In this document: piece by piece, positions 1 to 10,411 of the stretch
How the letters are laid out: the number at the start of each line of letters is the position of its first letter
How positions within the stretch are numbered: the first letter of the stretch is position 1
Assembly: GCA_024685975.1 (NCBI GenBank)
Contig: JAIBDZ010000007.1
Location: 1-64,000, forward strand
DNA: 64,000 nt
From: Piscirickettsiaceae bacterium
GTDB taxonomy: Bacteria; Pseudomonadota; Gammaproteobacteria; Nitrosococcales; Methylophagaceae
Direction of reading: 5' to 3'
Program-made: the position numbers and the translations under genes
Notes under the pieces: model-generated
The model's input: only the letters and a program-made list of their open reading frames with translations
The model's database searches: none
Told to the model about the DNA's origin: nothing

Positions 1-8
1 AAAGATCA

Positions 9-299
9 TTAGCCTTCAATAACGGCAACGATATCTTCTTCACGCATGACCAATAATTCTTCGCCATCAACTTTAATTTCTGTTCCAGCGTACTTACCAA
101 ATAAAACCTTATCGCCAACAGAGACATCCATTGCGCGTACATCACCAGAATCAGTAATACGGCCTTTACCTGCAGCAATGATTTCACCACGGTCAGGTTT
201 TTCTGTTGCACTACCTGGTAAAACGATACCTCCGGCACTCATCTTTTCTTCTTCCATTCGGCGAACGATCACACGATCATGAAGGGGACGAATATTCAT
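9..299 (-). CDS. groES: Co-chaperonin GroES (start trimmed to [10 protein letters not shown])
   Basis: Translation [40 protein letters not shown]...EDIVAVIEG is canonical GroES; the listed ORF has a spurious N-terminal extension. Confidence 0.97.
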   Translation of the reverse strand: MNIRPLHDRVIVRRMEEEKMSAGGIVLPGSATEKPDRGEIIAAGKGRITDSGDVRAMDVSVGDKVLFGKYAGTEIKVDGEELLVMREEDIVAVIEG

Positions 300-388
300 A
301 TACACTATCCTCAAAAAATGTCTAACAAAAAGGTTGAACCCCATACATGGGGCTAGAAAACGAAACTTCAAGACCTAATTGCAAAAAT

Positions 389-844
389 TTATCGCATTTT
401 TTTATCATCCTCGTCGTCGACGATTTCACCTTCGATAATATTTGTTTCCTTATAGTGACGCTGTTCGCCGTACATACTCGAACCTGACACAAAAGTACCT
501 CGCTGTAACATTTGTTTAATCAAGGCCTGACGTAGCGGCGGGATTAATAATAGGAAGCCCAAAATATCGGTCACAAATCCCGGTGTGAGCAACATGGCGC
601 CACTTATTAATAGCATCACCCCTTCCAACATAGCCAATGCCGGTAACTCGCCTTGTGCCATAGAAAGCTGAGCCCGCTGTAAAGTGCTCAACCCTTGTTG
701 TCTGAGTAATGCAGCACCGATCACGGCTGTTGCTACCACCAGAAAAACGGTCCAACCAGCGCCAATAATGTCGCCAACTTGGATGAGAAAATAAATTTCA
801 ATTATCGGTATCAGTAAAAACAACAAAAATAATGATCGGAACAT
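389..844 (-). CDS. fxsA: FxsA family membrane protein
   Basis: Multi-TM protein with FxsA-like pattern (IEIYFLIQVGDIIGAGWTVFLVVATAVIGAALLRQQG), adjacent to groES. Confidence 0.85.
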   Translation of the reverse strand: MFRSLFLLFLLIPIIEIYFLIQVGDIIGAGWTVFLVVATAVIGAALLRQQGLSTLQRAQLSMAQGELPALAMLEGVMLLISGAMLLTPGFVTDILGFLLLIPPLRQALIKQMLQRGTFVSGSSMYGEQRHYKETNIIEGEIVDDEDDKKMR

Positions 845-1072
845 AATGCGTCCTAAATGAGGTTGGTAACTCTATAGATGGTGGTATTCCCTCGACATTT
901 CAAGGTATATCGTCCTTATCTCTACGTTGTATAAAAGAGACAAAATGGGCGATTTGTCTCTTTGTAATTAAACCGTCACATATCCTTCATGATTATGAAA
1001 TATAGCCAGACTACTGTGTGGGGACTCGGTTCAGCTAGACCCTGTTTTTTTTTATTGAATGAGGATACCCCC

Positions 1073-2260
1073 TTGAAAATTAAATCTACATCATTATTAA
1101 TCGCTGGTGCTTTATTCGGCGCAGCTGTTATGCCAGCACAAGCGAGCAACGAAGCCATGATGGACTTATTAAAAGTTCTTCACCAAAAAGGCACTATTTC
1201 TGATTCAGACTACGATTTATTATCAAATGCGGCAGCAGCAGATAAAGAAGCTGGTGACCATGTTGCAATGCAAGTAGAAAAAGCAACAAAGAAAACAAGC
1301 TCTTTAAAAGCACTTGAATGGGCTGAGCGCATCAAAATTAAAGGTGACATGCGTTTCCGTCACGAAACTGAAAATGTTGATAACGGCATCTCTTCTACAA
1401 ATGATGAAGATCGCTTACGTATCCGTGCTCGTATCGGTGCATACGCACAAGTTAATGACACAACAAAAGCAGGTATCCGTTTAGTGACAGCTTCTGGCAG
1501 TGCAACATCAACTAACCTATCTCTAGAAAACAACTTTGCTAGCACAGATGTTGGTATCGACTTAGGTTATATCGATTGGGCACCAACTATGTTAGGCGGC
1601 AACACCAACATTGTTGTTGGTAAAATGAAAAAACAATGGCAGTCAGTGAATGACGTTATCTGGGATGGTGACACAAACCCAGAAGGTGCCATGATCAAAT
1701 CTAAATTCAAAGTCAACGGCATCACATTATTGCCTTCTGCTGGTTACTACGTGTTAGATGACAACGGCAACGATTCTTTCAAAGATGACAGCCACGTAGG
1801 TCACGCTCAATTAGCCGCTAAATTTGGTAAAACAAAATTAGGTGTTTCTTACTACGGTTTCGAAAACATGAACACAGTCAGCGAAGAAGAACGCATGTTT
1901 GAAATCTTCGGTGAAACAGCGATTCCAAGCACACCTGTGACTGTTTACGCAAGCTGGGTTAACAACAGCAACGCTGATGCACCTGGTGATGATGACAATG
2001 CATACTCAATTGGTGCAAAAGCCAAATTGGGTGACTTCAAATTGGGTTACGAATACCGTGACTTAGGTGTCAACGCAGTTAACGATAACTTTGATAACAG
2101 TGACTTCTTGAGCGATTCAGAAGGTAGCATCTTCAAAGCCTCTTACGCTATCGACAAAAACTTCTCTGTAGGCGCGACATACTACACATCTGAAACCAAT
2201 ATTAATGGTTCTGATTTAGAAGTTGATTTACTACACTTAGACCTTAAAGCTAAGTTCTAA
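1073..2260 (+). CDS. Putative outer-membrane porin (probable TTG start at 1073)
   Basis: Signal peptide LKIKSTSLLIAGALFGAAVMPAQA, then a beta-barrel-like repeat pattern ending in Phe (LKAKF); the listed 989 start adds an implausible N-terminus. Confidence 0.75.
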   Translation: MKIKSTSLLIAGALFGAAVMPAQASNEAMMDLLKVLHQKGTISDSDYDLLSNAAAADKEAGDHVAMQVEKATKKTSSLKALEWAERIKIKGDMRFRHETENVDNGISSTNDEDRLRIRARIGAYAQVNDTTKAGIRLVTASGSATSTNLSLENNFASTDVGIDLGYIDWAPTMLGGNTNIVVGKMKKQWQSVNDVIWDGDTNPEGAMIKSKFKVNGITLLPSAGYYVLDDNGNDSFKDDSHVGHAQLAAKFGKTKLGVSYYGFENMNTVSEEERMFEIFGETAIPSTPVTVYASWVNNSNADAPGDDDNAYSIGAKAKLGDFKLGYEYRDLGVNAVNDNFDNSDFLSDSEGSIFKASYAIDKNFSVGATYYTSETNINGSDLEVDLLHLDLKAKF

Positions 2261-2298
2261 GCTTGGTTAGATATACTACAACGTCTCCGTAGTATCGA

Positions 2299-2330
2299 AA
2301 CCCGCATGGTGAGCCATGCGGGTTTTTTTT
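2299..2330 (+). terminator. Rho-independent terminator after porin
   Basis: AACCCGCATGG-tgag-CCATGCGGGTT followed by a T-run. Confidence 0.92.
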
Positions 2331-2362
2331 AACTTATTTCACCCCATTTGAGCTAATTTTCT

Positions 2363-4144
2363 ATGACCGATGAAGAGTTAAAACAAGGACAGTCACTCGA
2401 TGAAATCCTCGCAGTAGGCGCGATATCAACATTGTTTCAACCCATTGTCTCTTTAAAAGACAATACGATTTATGGTTATGAAGCATTAAGTCGTGGCCCT
2501 TCTGACAGCCCTTTACACTCTCCTATCACCTTATTTGATGCTGCAAGTCGTCACGGACGCATCGCCGAATTAGATTTATTATGTCGTGAATTAGCCATCA
2601 AACAATACAGTCGTTTAAATTTACCGGCTAAACTCTTTCTCAATACCATCCCTGCTGTATTATTGCAGGCAGATTACCAACACGACTTAACGCGCAAGTT
2701 TTTAAAACAAGCGGGCATGAGTCCAAATCAAGTCGTCATCGAATTAACGGAACAATACCCTATCGATGATTACCGCCTAATGCGTGATGCCACAGCGCAT
2801 TATCGTGCGATGGGATTTTCAATTGCCTTAGATGATCTCGGTGCAGGCTATTCCGGTTTAAGAACTTGGGCAGAATTAAAACCCAACTTCGTTAAACTCG
2901 ACCGCCACTTCATTCAGAACATCCATGAAGATCGGACCAAATTCCAATTTGTTCAATCCATGTTAGATATTGCTCACAGCATTGATTGCAAAGTCATCGC
3001 AGAAGGCATTGAAGTCAGGGAAGAATATCTCGCCAATCATGAAATGGGCAGCGATTTTGGCCAAGGGTATTACTTTGCCAGACCCAATCAGCGCCCTTTA
3101 AAGCAAATCAATCCTAGCTTATTTCAACAACGCCAAGATAGTTACGAGCGGTTATTCCAAAAACGTTCTGAACATCGTGTCAATAAACTGCTCATCCAAC
3201 TACAACCCGTTTATGACACGGAAAATATCATCGAAGTCGGCGAGCGGTTTCAAAACGACCTCTCCCTCACCGCCTTGCCTGTAATTACCAAAGATAACAA
3301 ACCCTTAGGCATGATTTCACGCAACGAATTTATGGCTGTTTTTGCCAGCCGCTATGGTCGTGACTTACATGGTCGAAAGCCAATTAGTGAATTTTTAAAC
3401 GTCGCACCATTAATTGTTGATATTGATATGCCACTCAAATCACTGAGTAATCTCATCACAAGCAATGATAATGGCGACAAATATAGTGTTTTCATTATCA
3501 CAGAGCATGAGTATTACTGTGGTGTCGGTAATATCATGGACTTATTACGTCTTATCACCGAGATGCAAATCACTTCAGCACGCTATGCGAATCCCTTAAG
3601 TGGTTTACCCGGCAATGTGCCTATCAGTGAATATATTAAACAAGCTATCGAACAAAATGAGCCTGCGGTTTTATGTTATATCGATCTAGATAATTTCAAA
3701 CCCTATAATGATACTTATGGGTATGAGAAGGGCGACAAAGTCATTTTAGATACCGTCAAACTGCTCAACCAAGTGACCGCCGTTGATTATGATTTTGTCG
3801 GTCATGTTGGTGGTGATGACTTTATTGTCATTTTCAAACAAAAAGATTGGTTAGAGAAATGCCAAACATTACTCCAATTATTCACCGCTCTTCACCCGCA
3901 TTTCTACCATAAAAAGCACATAGAACAGCAAGGCATTGAAGCCCAAGATCGCCAAGGAAACCCCCATTTCTTTCCGCTATTGAGTTTGTCCATTGGTGTT
4001 GTTGATTTGGCTGACTTCCCAACGATCAAAACAGAGTCCGAAGTCGCTGAAAAAGCCACTAAAGCGAAATCATTAGCGAAGAAAATAACCGGAAATAGTA
4101 TTTATAAATTAACGCAAGAATCAGCATTGTTAATCGCGAGTTAA
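2363..4144 (+). CDS. EAL - CBS-pair - GGDEF domain protein (c-di-GMP signalling)
   Basis: YGYEALSRG (EAL motif), CBS-like LPVITKDNKPLGMISRNEF, and GHVGGDDFIVIF (GGDEF-family motif written GGDDF). Confidence 0.9.
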   Translation: MTDEELKQGQSLDEILAVGAISTLFQPIVSLKDNTIYGYEALSRGPSDSPLHSPITLFDAASRHGRIAELDLLCRELAIKQYSRLNLPAKLFLNTIPAVLLQADYQHDLTRKFLKQAGMSPNQVVIELTEQYPIDDYRLMRDATAHYRAMGFSIALDDLGAGYSGLRTWAELKPNFVKLDRHFIQNIHEDRTKFQFVQSMLDIAHSIDCKVIAEGIEVREEYLANHEMGSDFGQGYYFARPNQRPLKQINPSLFQQRQDSYERLFQKRSEHRVNKLLIQLQPVYDTENIIEVGERFQNDLSLTALPVITKDNKPLGMISRNEFMAVFASRYGRDLHGRKPISEFLNVAPLIVDIDMPLKSLSNLITSNDNGDKYSVFIITEHEYYCGVGNIMDLLRLITEMQITSARYANPLSGLPGNVPISEYIKQAIEQNEPAVLCYIDLDNFKPYNDTYGYEKGDKVILDTVKLLNQVTAVDYDFVGHVGGDDFIVIFKQKDWLEKCQTLLQLFTALHPHFYHKKHIEQQGIEAQDRQGNPHFFPLLSLSIGVVDLADFPTIKTESEVAEKATKAKSLAKKITGNSIYKLTQESALLIAS

Positions 4145-4145
4145 C

Positions 4146-4574
4146 TTAAGCGGGTTGAGGTAGTTTCGCCAAAACATGTTCGACCCGTTTTTTCACTTTA
4201 TCTCGGGTCTGACGATAAGCGTCTAATACCGCTTTTGTATCCCCTGTCACTTTTGCAGGATTACTTAAGGGTAAATGAATCTTCATTGTTTCAAAGCTCA
4301 TAATGGGGCATTGCTCTTCGACTTTATCACATAATGTGACAATCAAATCCGCCCACTCTAATAATTCGCTGTTCACCCTAACAGGGACTTGCTTTGACAT
4401 ATTAAGACCAACTTCATTCATCACTTTAATCGTTAAAGGATCAATATCTTGAATCGCAATGCCGGCTGATTTTACTTTCACAAGATCGCTCGCCAGCTCT
4501 CTAGCCCAAGCTTCCGCCATTTGGGAGCGACAAGCATTATCTGCTGACAAAAATAATACGCGAATTCGACTCAT
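4146..4574 (-). CDS. arsC: Low-molecular-weight phosphatase-type arsenate reductase (ArsC-like)
   Basis: Translation starts MSRIRVLFLSADNACRSQMAEAWARE; phosphatase loop present as SADNACRS, matching the CxnxCRS-like family only partially. Confidence 0.75.
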   Translation of the reverse strand: MSRIRVLFLSADNACRSQMAEAWARELASDLVKVKSAGIAIQDIDPLTIKVMNEVGLNMSKQVPVRVNSELLEWADLIVTLCDKVEEQCPIMSFETMKIHLPLSNPAKVTGDTKAVLDAYRQTRDKVKKRVEHVLAKLPQPA

Positions 4575-4733
4575 GTTTTTATCCTAACTATATAGCAACG
4601 CAGTACCATAACAGGCTTATATTACAATCAAATGAATCACATTTTGACCTGCCTTTTTTGTGAACGAAATCTAATATTCTCATCATGCATCTGATAGAAT
4701 AAATTTTCTTCCATTGAGTGACAGTAGCCAACC

Positions 4734-5408
4734 GTGAAAAAACTGATTCAACCTCTTATCCTCGTTTTTATTATTCTTTTACCTTCATATGCCCTCGCAG
4801 AAACGACCCGCTACGTTTCTGATGAACTCGAAATTACGATGCGTAATGGTAAAGGCGTCAAATTTGCCATTCGTAAAATGTTGCGCAGCGGGACCCGTTT
4901 AAGCGTGATTGAGACGGATTCATCCGGTTACTCCAAAGTCCGCACACCAGGCGGAACGGAAGGCTGGGTATTAACCCGTTATCTAAGTAATGTGCCAAGT
5001 GCTCGCAACCGCGTCGCCGATAGTGAACAAAAAGCGGCCAACCTTGAGCTTGAACTCACAAAAGCAAAAGAAGAAATCCAACAACTCACCAGCCAAAAAG
5101 ACAGTACAGGCAGTGAAAATATGACGCTGAAAGAAACAGCCCAACGTCTTCAGAAAGAGCTGGATGATTTAAAAAGAACCGCTTCTAATGCCGTCGCATT
5201 AGATAATGAAAACCGCAAGCTGAAAGAACAGATTCAACAAATGGATCATCAAATGCAATCCATTACCCATGAAAATAACACCTTAAAAGATAGCGAAGCC
5301 AAGAACTGGTTTCTTATCGGCGCAGCTGTGCTCTTTGGCGGCATCATTTTAGGGCTTCTGTTACCTAAATTACGCCTACACAAGAAAAACAGTTGGGGCA
5401 GCCTCTAA
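4734..5408 (+). CDS. Signal peptide - bacterial SH3 - coiled coil - TM protein (TIGR04211-like)
   Basis: SH3b region RYVSDELEITMRNGKGVKFAIRKMLRSGTRLSVIE...GTEGWVLTRYLS, then a long coiled coil and C-terminal TM. Confidence 0.82.
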   Translation: MKKLIQPLILVFIILLPSYALAETTRYVSDELEITMRNGKGVKFAIRKMLRSGTRLSVIETDSSGYSKVRTPGGTEGWVLTRYLSNVPSARNRVADSEQKAANLELELTKAKEEIQQLTSQKDSTGSENMTLKETAQRLQKELDDLKRTASNAVALDNENRKLKEQIQQMDHQMQSITHENNTLKDSEAKNWFLIGAAVLFGGIILGLLLPKLRLHKKNSWGSL

Positions 5409-5430
5409 ATCCCCCTCGCCTTATAACGCT

Positions 5431-5460
5431 AAAAAAGCCTGCATTATGCAGGCTTTTTTT
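5431..5460 (+). terminator. Rho-independent terminator
   Basis: AAAAAAGCCTGCA-tta-TGCAGGCTTTTTTT. Confidence 0.9.
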
Positions 5461-5497
5461 TGCCCAAAGAAAACTTTACTGTCATAATATGCAAAAA

Positions 5498-5517
5498 TTG
5501 ATATATACATATTTCAA
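5498..5517. promoter_or_regulatory. Candidate ArsR operator
   Basis: Imperfect 20-bp palindrome TTGATATATACATATTTCAA (16/20 symmetric) just upstream of the arsR start codon. Confidence 0.5.
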
Positions 5518-5540
5518 CATATAAATAATCGGAGAAGATA

Positions 5541-5894
5541 ATGACAATACAAGCTGATGATGTTTATTCCGTGTTATCCCATCCTATGCGTCTACGTGCC
5601 CTTGTTTTGATTCATCAAACCGATGAGTTATGTGTCTGTGAATTAACCCATGCCCTAGGCCTAGCCCAACCTGTTATATCAAGACACCTTGCCCAATTAA
5701 AAGAAGCGGGCCTATTACTCTCCCGCCGGCAAGGACAATGGGTTTATTACCGTATACATACGGACTTACCAACATGGGTACAACAATTAATCCTGATTAC
5801 AGTTGAAGGCGTCAAAAACACCTCACCGTACAGCGATGACATTTTACAACTCAACACAATGGCAAACCGTCCCGGTCTTGCTTGTTGCTCATAA
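5541..5894 (+). CDS. arsR: ArsR family transcriptional repressor
   Basis: ELCVCELTHALGLAQPVISRHLAQLKEAGLLLSRRQGQWVYYR: wHTH with the CVC metalloid-binding motif. Confidence 0.93.
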   Translation: MTIQADDVYSVLSHPMRLRALVLIHQTDELCVCELTHALGLAQPVISRHLAQLKEAGLLLSRRQGQWVYYRIHTDLPTWVQQLILITVEGVKNTSPYSDDILQLNTMANRPGLACCS

Positions 5895-5903
5895 GGAATC
5901 AGC

Positions 5904-6914
5904 ATGGCTTTACGTATCGGCATCAATGGCTTCGGTAGAATGGGCAAGCTTGCTCTTCAAGCGGGTTGGGATAATCCCGCATTAGAATTCGTACACATCA
6001 ATGAAATAAAGGGTGGAGCAGACTGCCACAGTCATTTACTCCAATTTGATAGTATTCATGGACGATGGGATAAAGCAATTCATCATACCGATAACGATAT
6101 TATCATTGATGATACGACCATCAGCCTAAGTCAAAAGGCTTCGCCAGAAGAGGTCAATTGGGCTCAATATAATGTCGATATCGTGTTGGAATGTAGTGGT
6201 AAATTCAAAACAGAACAACAACTACAGCCTTACTTTGATCAAGGCGTGCAATATGTTGTGGTCTCGGCACCTGCACCCGATCCCGCCCTTAACATTGTCT
6301 ATGGTGTTAATCATCACTTATTTGATCCAAAACAACACCGCATTGTCACCGCGGCATCATGCACCACCAACTGTTTAGCCCCCATGGTCAAAGTGATGCA
6401 TGAATCACTCGGCATCAAACATGGTTCTATTACCACCATCCATAATATTACCAATACACAAACCATCGTCGATAAAGGGCACAAAGATTTACGCCGAGCC
6501 CGAGCTTGCGGTCAATCACTGATCCCCACCACAACCGGTTCAGCTAAAGCGATTACAACCATTTTTCCTGATTTAAAAGGCAAGCTAAATGGTCATGCCG
6601 TTCGTGTCCCTATTCTCAATGGCTCTATCACTGATTTTGTCTTTGAATCTCAACGTGATACGACAGAACAAGAGATCAATGCGTTATTCGAACAAGCGGC
6701 TAAACATGAATTACAAGGCATCTTAGGTTATGAAACACGTCCTCTTGTCTCAGTCGATTATACCCATGACCCAAGATCGAGCATTATTGATGCGCTGTCG
6801 ACGATGGTCGTCAATAAAACACAGGTCAAACTGCTCGCTTGGTATGACAATGAATGGGGATACGTTAACCGTATGATCGATATTGTCACCTTAATTCACG
6901 ATTCGCTAGATTAA
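5904..6914 (+). CDS. ArsJ-associated glyceraldehyde-3-phosphate dehydrogenase
   Basis: [15 protein letters not shown]...[11 protein letters not shown] active site; sits between arsR and arsJ. Confidence 0.92.
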   Translation: MALRIGINGFGRMGKLALQAGWDNPALEFVHINEIKGGADCHSHLLQFDSIHGRWDKAIHHTDNDIIIDDTTISLSQKASPEEVNWAQYNVDIVLECSGKFKTEQQLQPYFDQGVQYVVVSAPAPDPALNIVYGVNHHLFDPKQHRIVTAASCTTNCLAPMVKVMHESLGIKHGSITTIHNITNTQTIVDKGHKDLRRARACGQSLIPTTTGSAKAITTIFPDLKGKLNGHAVRVPILNGSITDFVFESQRDTTEQEINALFEQAAKHELQGILGYETRPLVSVDYTHDPRSSIIDALSTMVVNKTQVKLLAWYDNEWGYVNRMIDIVTLIHDSLD

Positions 6915-6947
6915 GCCGTCGTCATCCCCTATAGGTAAAGCAAGGTT

Positions 6948-8156
6948 ATGAATTCAATAAAAAGTATTCAACAATACGCCATTATCAGTGGTAGTTATTG
7001 CGCTTTCACATTAACGGATGGCGCACTACGTATGCTAGTGGTGCTATATTTTTACCAACTGGGTTACTCCCCTCTAGCCATTGCCAGTTTATTTTTATTT
7101 TATGAATTCTTTGGCATTGTCACCAACCTTGTTGGAGGATGGCTGGCATCACGGTTTGGCTTAAACAATACCATGCATATTGGCATGTTATTGCAGATCG
7201 GTGCCTTAATTATGCTCACCGCACCACCCGAGTCTTTGACCGTCATTTACGTCATGGCGGCACAAGCCATTTCTGGTATTGCAAAAGATCTTAATAAAAT
7301 GAGTGCCAAAGCCGGCGTGAAATTGCTCTTGCCCGAGCACCAAGCGCAATCAAGCCAGCTCTTTCGTTGGGTGGCCATACTAACAGGCGCAAAAAACAGT
7401 TTAAAAGGCGTAGGATTCTTTATCGGCGGGTTACTGTTATACCTCTATGACTTCAAAACTGCGATGATTATCTTGGCCTTAGGCTTACTGGTGGTGTTAA
7501 TCACCACCTTAATTTATTTACCTAGAAATATCGGTAAAACTAAAAATAAACCTAAATTCACCCAGCTCATTACTCACTCTCCCACCATCAACTGGCTATC
7601 TGCCGCTCGTTTTTTCCTATTTGGGTCACGTGATGTCTGGTTTGTCGTCGCTCTGCCTGTTTATCTCTCCAGTACTCTCAATTGGAGCCATGAGCAAACA
7701 GGAGGCTTCTTTGCACTGTGGGTTATTGGCTATGGCTTTATTCAGGCCTTAACGCCCAAACTATTAGCAAAGCATCATCCCACGGGTAAGTCCGCACAGT
7801 GGTTAGCTTGGTTATTAATGCTATTCCCTACAGGCATCGCTCTTGTACTAGCAGTCGGTCTTGATCCGACAATGGCCATCATTACAGGTTTAAGCCTCTA
7901 TGCAGTCGTTTTTGCTATCAATTCTGCTGTTCACTCCTACCTGATTGTCGAATGGTCAGATCACGATAAAGTGGCGATGAATGTGGGCTTTTATTATATG
8001 GCCAATGCTGGCGGACGCTTAACAGGGACTATTCTCTCTGGACTTATCTTTCAATATTATGGCCTGATTGGTTGTCTGCTGACGGCTTCACTGTTTGTCA
8101 CCAGTGCGGCACTTATCTCAAGCAAACTTACCCTGAACGAAAAAGCCCCAGTTTAA
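6948..8156 (+). CDS. arsJ: MFS efflux transporter ArsJ (1-arseno-3-phosphoglycerate export)
   Basis: 12-TM-like MFS protein directly downstream of arsR-GAPDH; sequence style YAIISGSYCAFTLTDGALRMLVVLYFYQLGYSPLAIASLFLFYEFFG is ArsJ-like. Confidence 0.9.
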   Translation: MNSIKSIQQYAIISGSYCAFTLTDGALRMLVVLYFYQLGYSPLAIASLFLFYEFFGIVTNLVGGWLASRFGLNNTMHIGMLLQIGALIMLTAPPESLTVIYVMAAQAISGIAKDLNKMSAKAGVKLLLPEHQAQSSQLFRWVAILTGAKNSLKGVGFFIGGLLLYLYDFKTAMIILALGLLVVLITTLIYLPRNIGKTKNKPKFTQLITHSPTINWLSAARFFLFGSRDVWFVVALPVYLSSTLNWSHEQTGGFFALWVIGYGFIQALTPKLLAKHHPTGKSAQWLAWLLMLFPTGIALVLAVGLDPTMAIITGLSLYAVVFAINSAVHSYLIVEWSDHDKVAMNVGFYYMANAGGRLTGTILSGLIFQYYGLIGCLLTASLFVTSAALISSKLTLNEKAPV

Positions 8157-8168
8157 AACCAGGGCTTA
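8140..8168. terminator. Possible bidirectional terminator between arsJ and the BI-1 gene
   Basis: Imperfect stem aaaaaGCCCcaGTTT/AAACcaGGGCtt overlapping the arsJ stop. Confidence 0.35.
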
Positions 8169-8194
8169 ATGAACAAAACACAACAGGGTAATCA

Positions 8195-8863
8195 CTATTC
8201 GCCTTGTCCAAAGGCGCCCAGTAAATGCAATAAGCTTGTGAACAAGTTGAAAACAGCGACATAGAGTGTCACCGTCGCCATAATATAGTTTGTTTCACCA
8301 CCTTGAATGATGTTACTAGTCTCAAATAAGATCAGTCCTGCCATTAACAAGACAAACATCGCGGAGACCGCGAGCGACAGACCAGGCATCTCAAAGAATA
8401 TAGCGCCTAGACCCGCCACAAACCCGACTAGAATACCCACCATCAAGAAAGATCCCATAAAACTAAAATCTTTCTTACTTGTTAAGGCATAAAATGACAT
8501 AGCAAAAAAGACGATCCCTGTACCTGCCATGGCAGCCGTGACTATCTGACTACCATTAGCCATTGATAGATAACTATTTAATATCGGCCCAAGGGTATAG
8601 CCCATAAAACCGGTTAGTGCGAATACAAATGCCAGCCCTGTTGCACTATCCTTGTACTTTGATACCAAAAATAGTAGCCCGAAATAACCGACTAACGTCA
8701 GTACTAGGCCTGGATGCGGCAGGTTAAATAGCATTGCTAATCCTGCCGTAAAGGCACTAAACAATAGTGTCATCGATAACAACAAATATGTGTTACGAAG
8801 CACACTATTCGTGGCTAGTGCAGAGGCCTGCTTATCCATTTGTGTATTAACTCGAGTATTCAT
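8195..8863 (-). CDS. Bax inhibitor-1 / YccA family membrane protein
   Basis: Seven-TM protein with VLRNTYLLLSMTLLFSAFTAGLAM N-terminus typical of YccA/BI-1. Confidence 0.93.
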   Translation of the reverse strand: MNTRVNTQMDKQASALATNSVLRNTYLLLSMTLLFSAFTAGLAMLFNLPHPGLVLTLVGYFGLLFLVSKYKDSATGLAFVFALTGFMGYTLGPILNSYLSMANGSQIVTAAMAGTGIVFFAMSFYALTSKKDFSFMGSFLMVGILVGFVAGLGAIFFEMPGLSLAVSAMFVLLMAGLILFETSNIIQGGETNYIMATVTLYVAVFNLFTSLLHLLGAFGQGE

Positions 8864-8893
8864 TGTCTTTTCCTCTTGAACTCACGTTGTCAC

Positions 8894-9256
8894 CTAAGCC
8901 GTAACAAAATGCCTACTGGTTAAGTGATTTGGCTGTTTATTCTTCTTTAAACGCCCCACCCTACGGGCAACAATATGGCCTGCACGTTGGAACGCACGAT
9001 CTATTGCTGTATACATATCTTTTTGCTTACTTTTGATAATAATGTCGGGCATACCAACAAGTTTGACCTGTACTTGGCAGAGCTTGTCTTCCCCACCCTT
9101 TGGCCCATTGACATCTGAAAGTCGAACAACAGCACTTTTCAATCTTCTATGCTCATTAAAGTTAGAGAGTGTCGATTTAAGCTTTTTGGCAACATAACTA
9201 TTTAATGCTTTAGTCAACGTAAACGATCTTGCTTGAATATCAATATGCATCATCAT
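8894..9256 (-). CDS. HPF/RaiA family ribosome-associated protein
   Basis: MHIDIQARSFTLTKALNSYVAKKLKSTLSNF...QVQVKLVGMPDIIIKSKQKDMYTAIDRAFQRAGHIVARRVGRLK. Confidence 0.85.
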   Translation of the reverse strand: MMMHIDIQARSFTLTKALNSYVAKKLKSTLSNFNEHRRLKSAVVRLSDVNGPKGGEDKLCQVQVKLVGMPDIIIKSKQKDMYTAIDRAFQRAGHIVARRVGRLKKNKQPNHLTSRHFVTA

Positions 9257-9359
9257 CTCCTAAAAAAAAGTTGTTACGGTTGACATCGTAAGCTAGGAAT
9301 AATATAAGTAAAAGTCGAATTTTATATACAAATAGTTCGAAAATATCGAGGTATTTTGC

Positions 9360-10259
9360 GTGGTCAATTACAAGCACTTACATTATTTTTGGGTTACAGC
9401 TAAAGAAGGCAGTATCACCAAAGCAAGCGAGCGATTACACATCACCCCTCAGACGATCAGTGGACAGATTAGCCAGCTTGAAGAATATTATGACGTCGCC
9501 TTATTTAAAAAAGTAGGCCGTAATATTGAGCTGTCAGCTATGGGAGAGCTAGTTCTAAGCTATGCTGAGGAAATATTTTCTTTAGGTAATGAACTTGAAC
9601 AATTCATGCAGATGCAGCCTGAGGAGCAACCTAGCTTAATCAAAGTGGGGGTGGTCGATATTATTCCCAAACTGATTGCACAGCAGATACTGCTCCCAAC
9701 ATTAACGATGCCTCGTAATACCAAAATGATTTGTCGAGAAGCGGATCTAGACAGCCTACTTGCTGACTTGACTCTACATCGTTTGGATTTGGTTATTGCT
9801 GATCGCCCTATCCCAACGAACATCAGTACACGGGCCTACAGTTACAAACTCGGCCAATCCTCGATTAGTTTTTTAGCATCAGCTGAGATCCAAGATAGAC
9901 TTCAAGGTGACTTTCCTCAATGTCTTAACGCTGCACCATTACTATTGCCAGGTAGCGAAAGTCACCTTCGATTTGAAATAGAACAGTGGTTAAGCAAAAA
10001 CCACATCCACCCCCTCATTGTTGCTGAATTTGATGATAGCGCTTTAATGAAGGCCTTTGGTCAGGAAGGAGTAGGCATTTTCATCGCCCCCAGTGCAATT
10101 AAAGAAGCCGTTATAGCTCAGTACAACGTCCAATACATCGGTGAGACCGACGCCATCACCGAAACCTTTTATGCCATCTCAACAGAGAAGAAGGTCAATA
10201 ACGCTATCGTTTCAGAAATCATCGAAACAGCAAGCACTGTTTTATTTTCTGAGTCATGA
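9360..10259 (+). CDS. nhaR: LysR-family transcriptional activator NhaR (GTG start)
   Basis: MVNYKHLHYFWVTAKEGSITKASERLHITPQTISGQISQLEEYYDVALFKKVGR is NhaR-like. Confidence 0.88.
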   Translation: MVNYKHLHYFWVTAKEGSITKASERLHITPQTISGQISQLEEYYDVALFKKVGRNIELSAMGELVLSYAEEIFSLGNELEQFMQMQPEEQPSLIKVGVVDIIPKLIAQQILLPTLTMPRNTKMICREADLDSLLADLTLHRLDLVIADRPIPTNISTRAYSYKLGQSSISFLASAEIQDRLQGDFPQCLNAAPLLLPGSESHLRFEIEQWLSKNHIHPLIVAEFDDSALMKAFGQEGVGIFIAPSAIKEAVIAQYNVQYIGETDAITETFYAISTEKKVNNAIVSEIIETASTVLFSES

Positions 10260-10363
10260 GGAATGCTCGGTCTAATAGGATAATCTAATTCATCACTCAG
10301 GCTTGTTCTACCCCTTATACTCGTCCCGATAATGCTAACCCGCAAGAAGCTATCTAGAAAAGA

Positions 10364-10389
10364 GGCTGGTTGCTTGCGAACAACCAGCC
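10364..10389 (-). terminator. Hairpin, probable ilvD terminator
   Basis: Perfect 9-bp stem GGCTGGTTG-cttgcgaa-CAACCAGCC, followed on the minus strand by TCTTTTCT. Confidence 0.5.
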
Positions 10390-10411
10390 CCATTCATTTT
10401 ACCAACTTGTT

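Noticed and set aside
976-1158. 60-aa minus-strand ORF at porin 5' end
   Set aside because: Antisense to the porin signal peptide; low-complexity translation without a recognisable domain.
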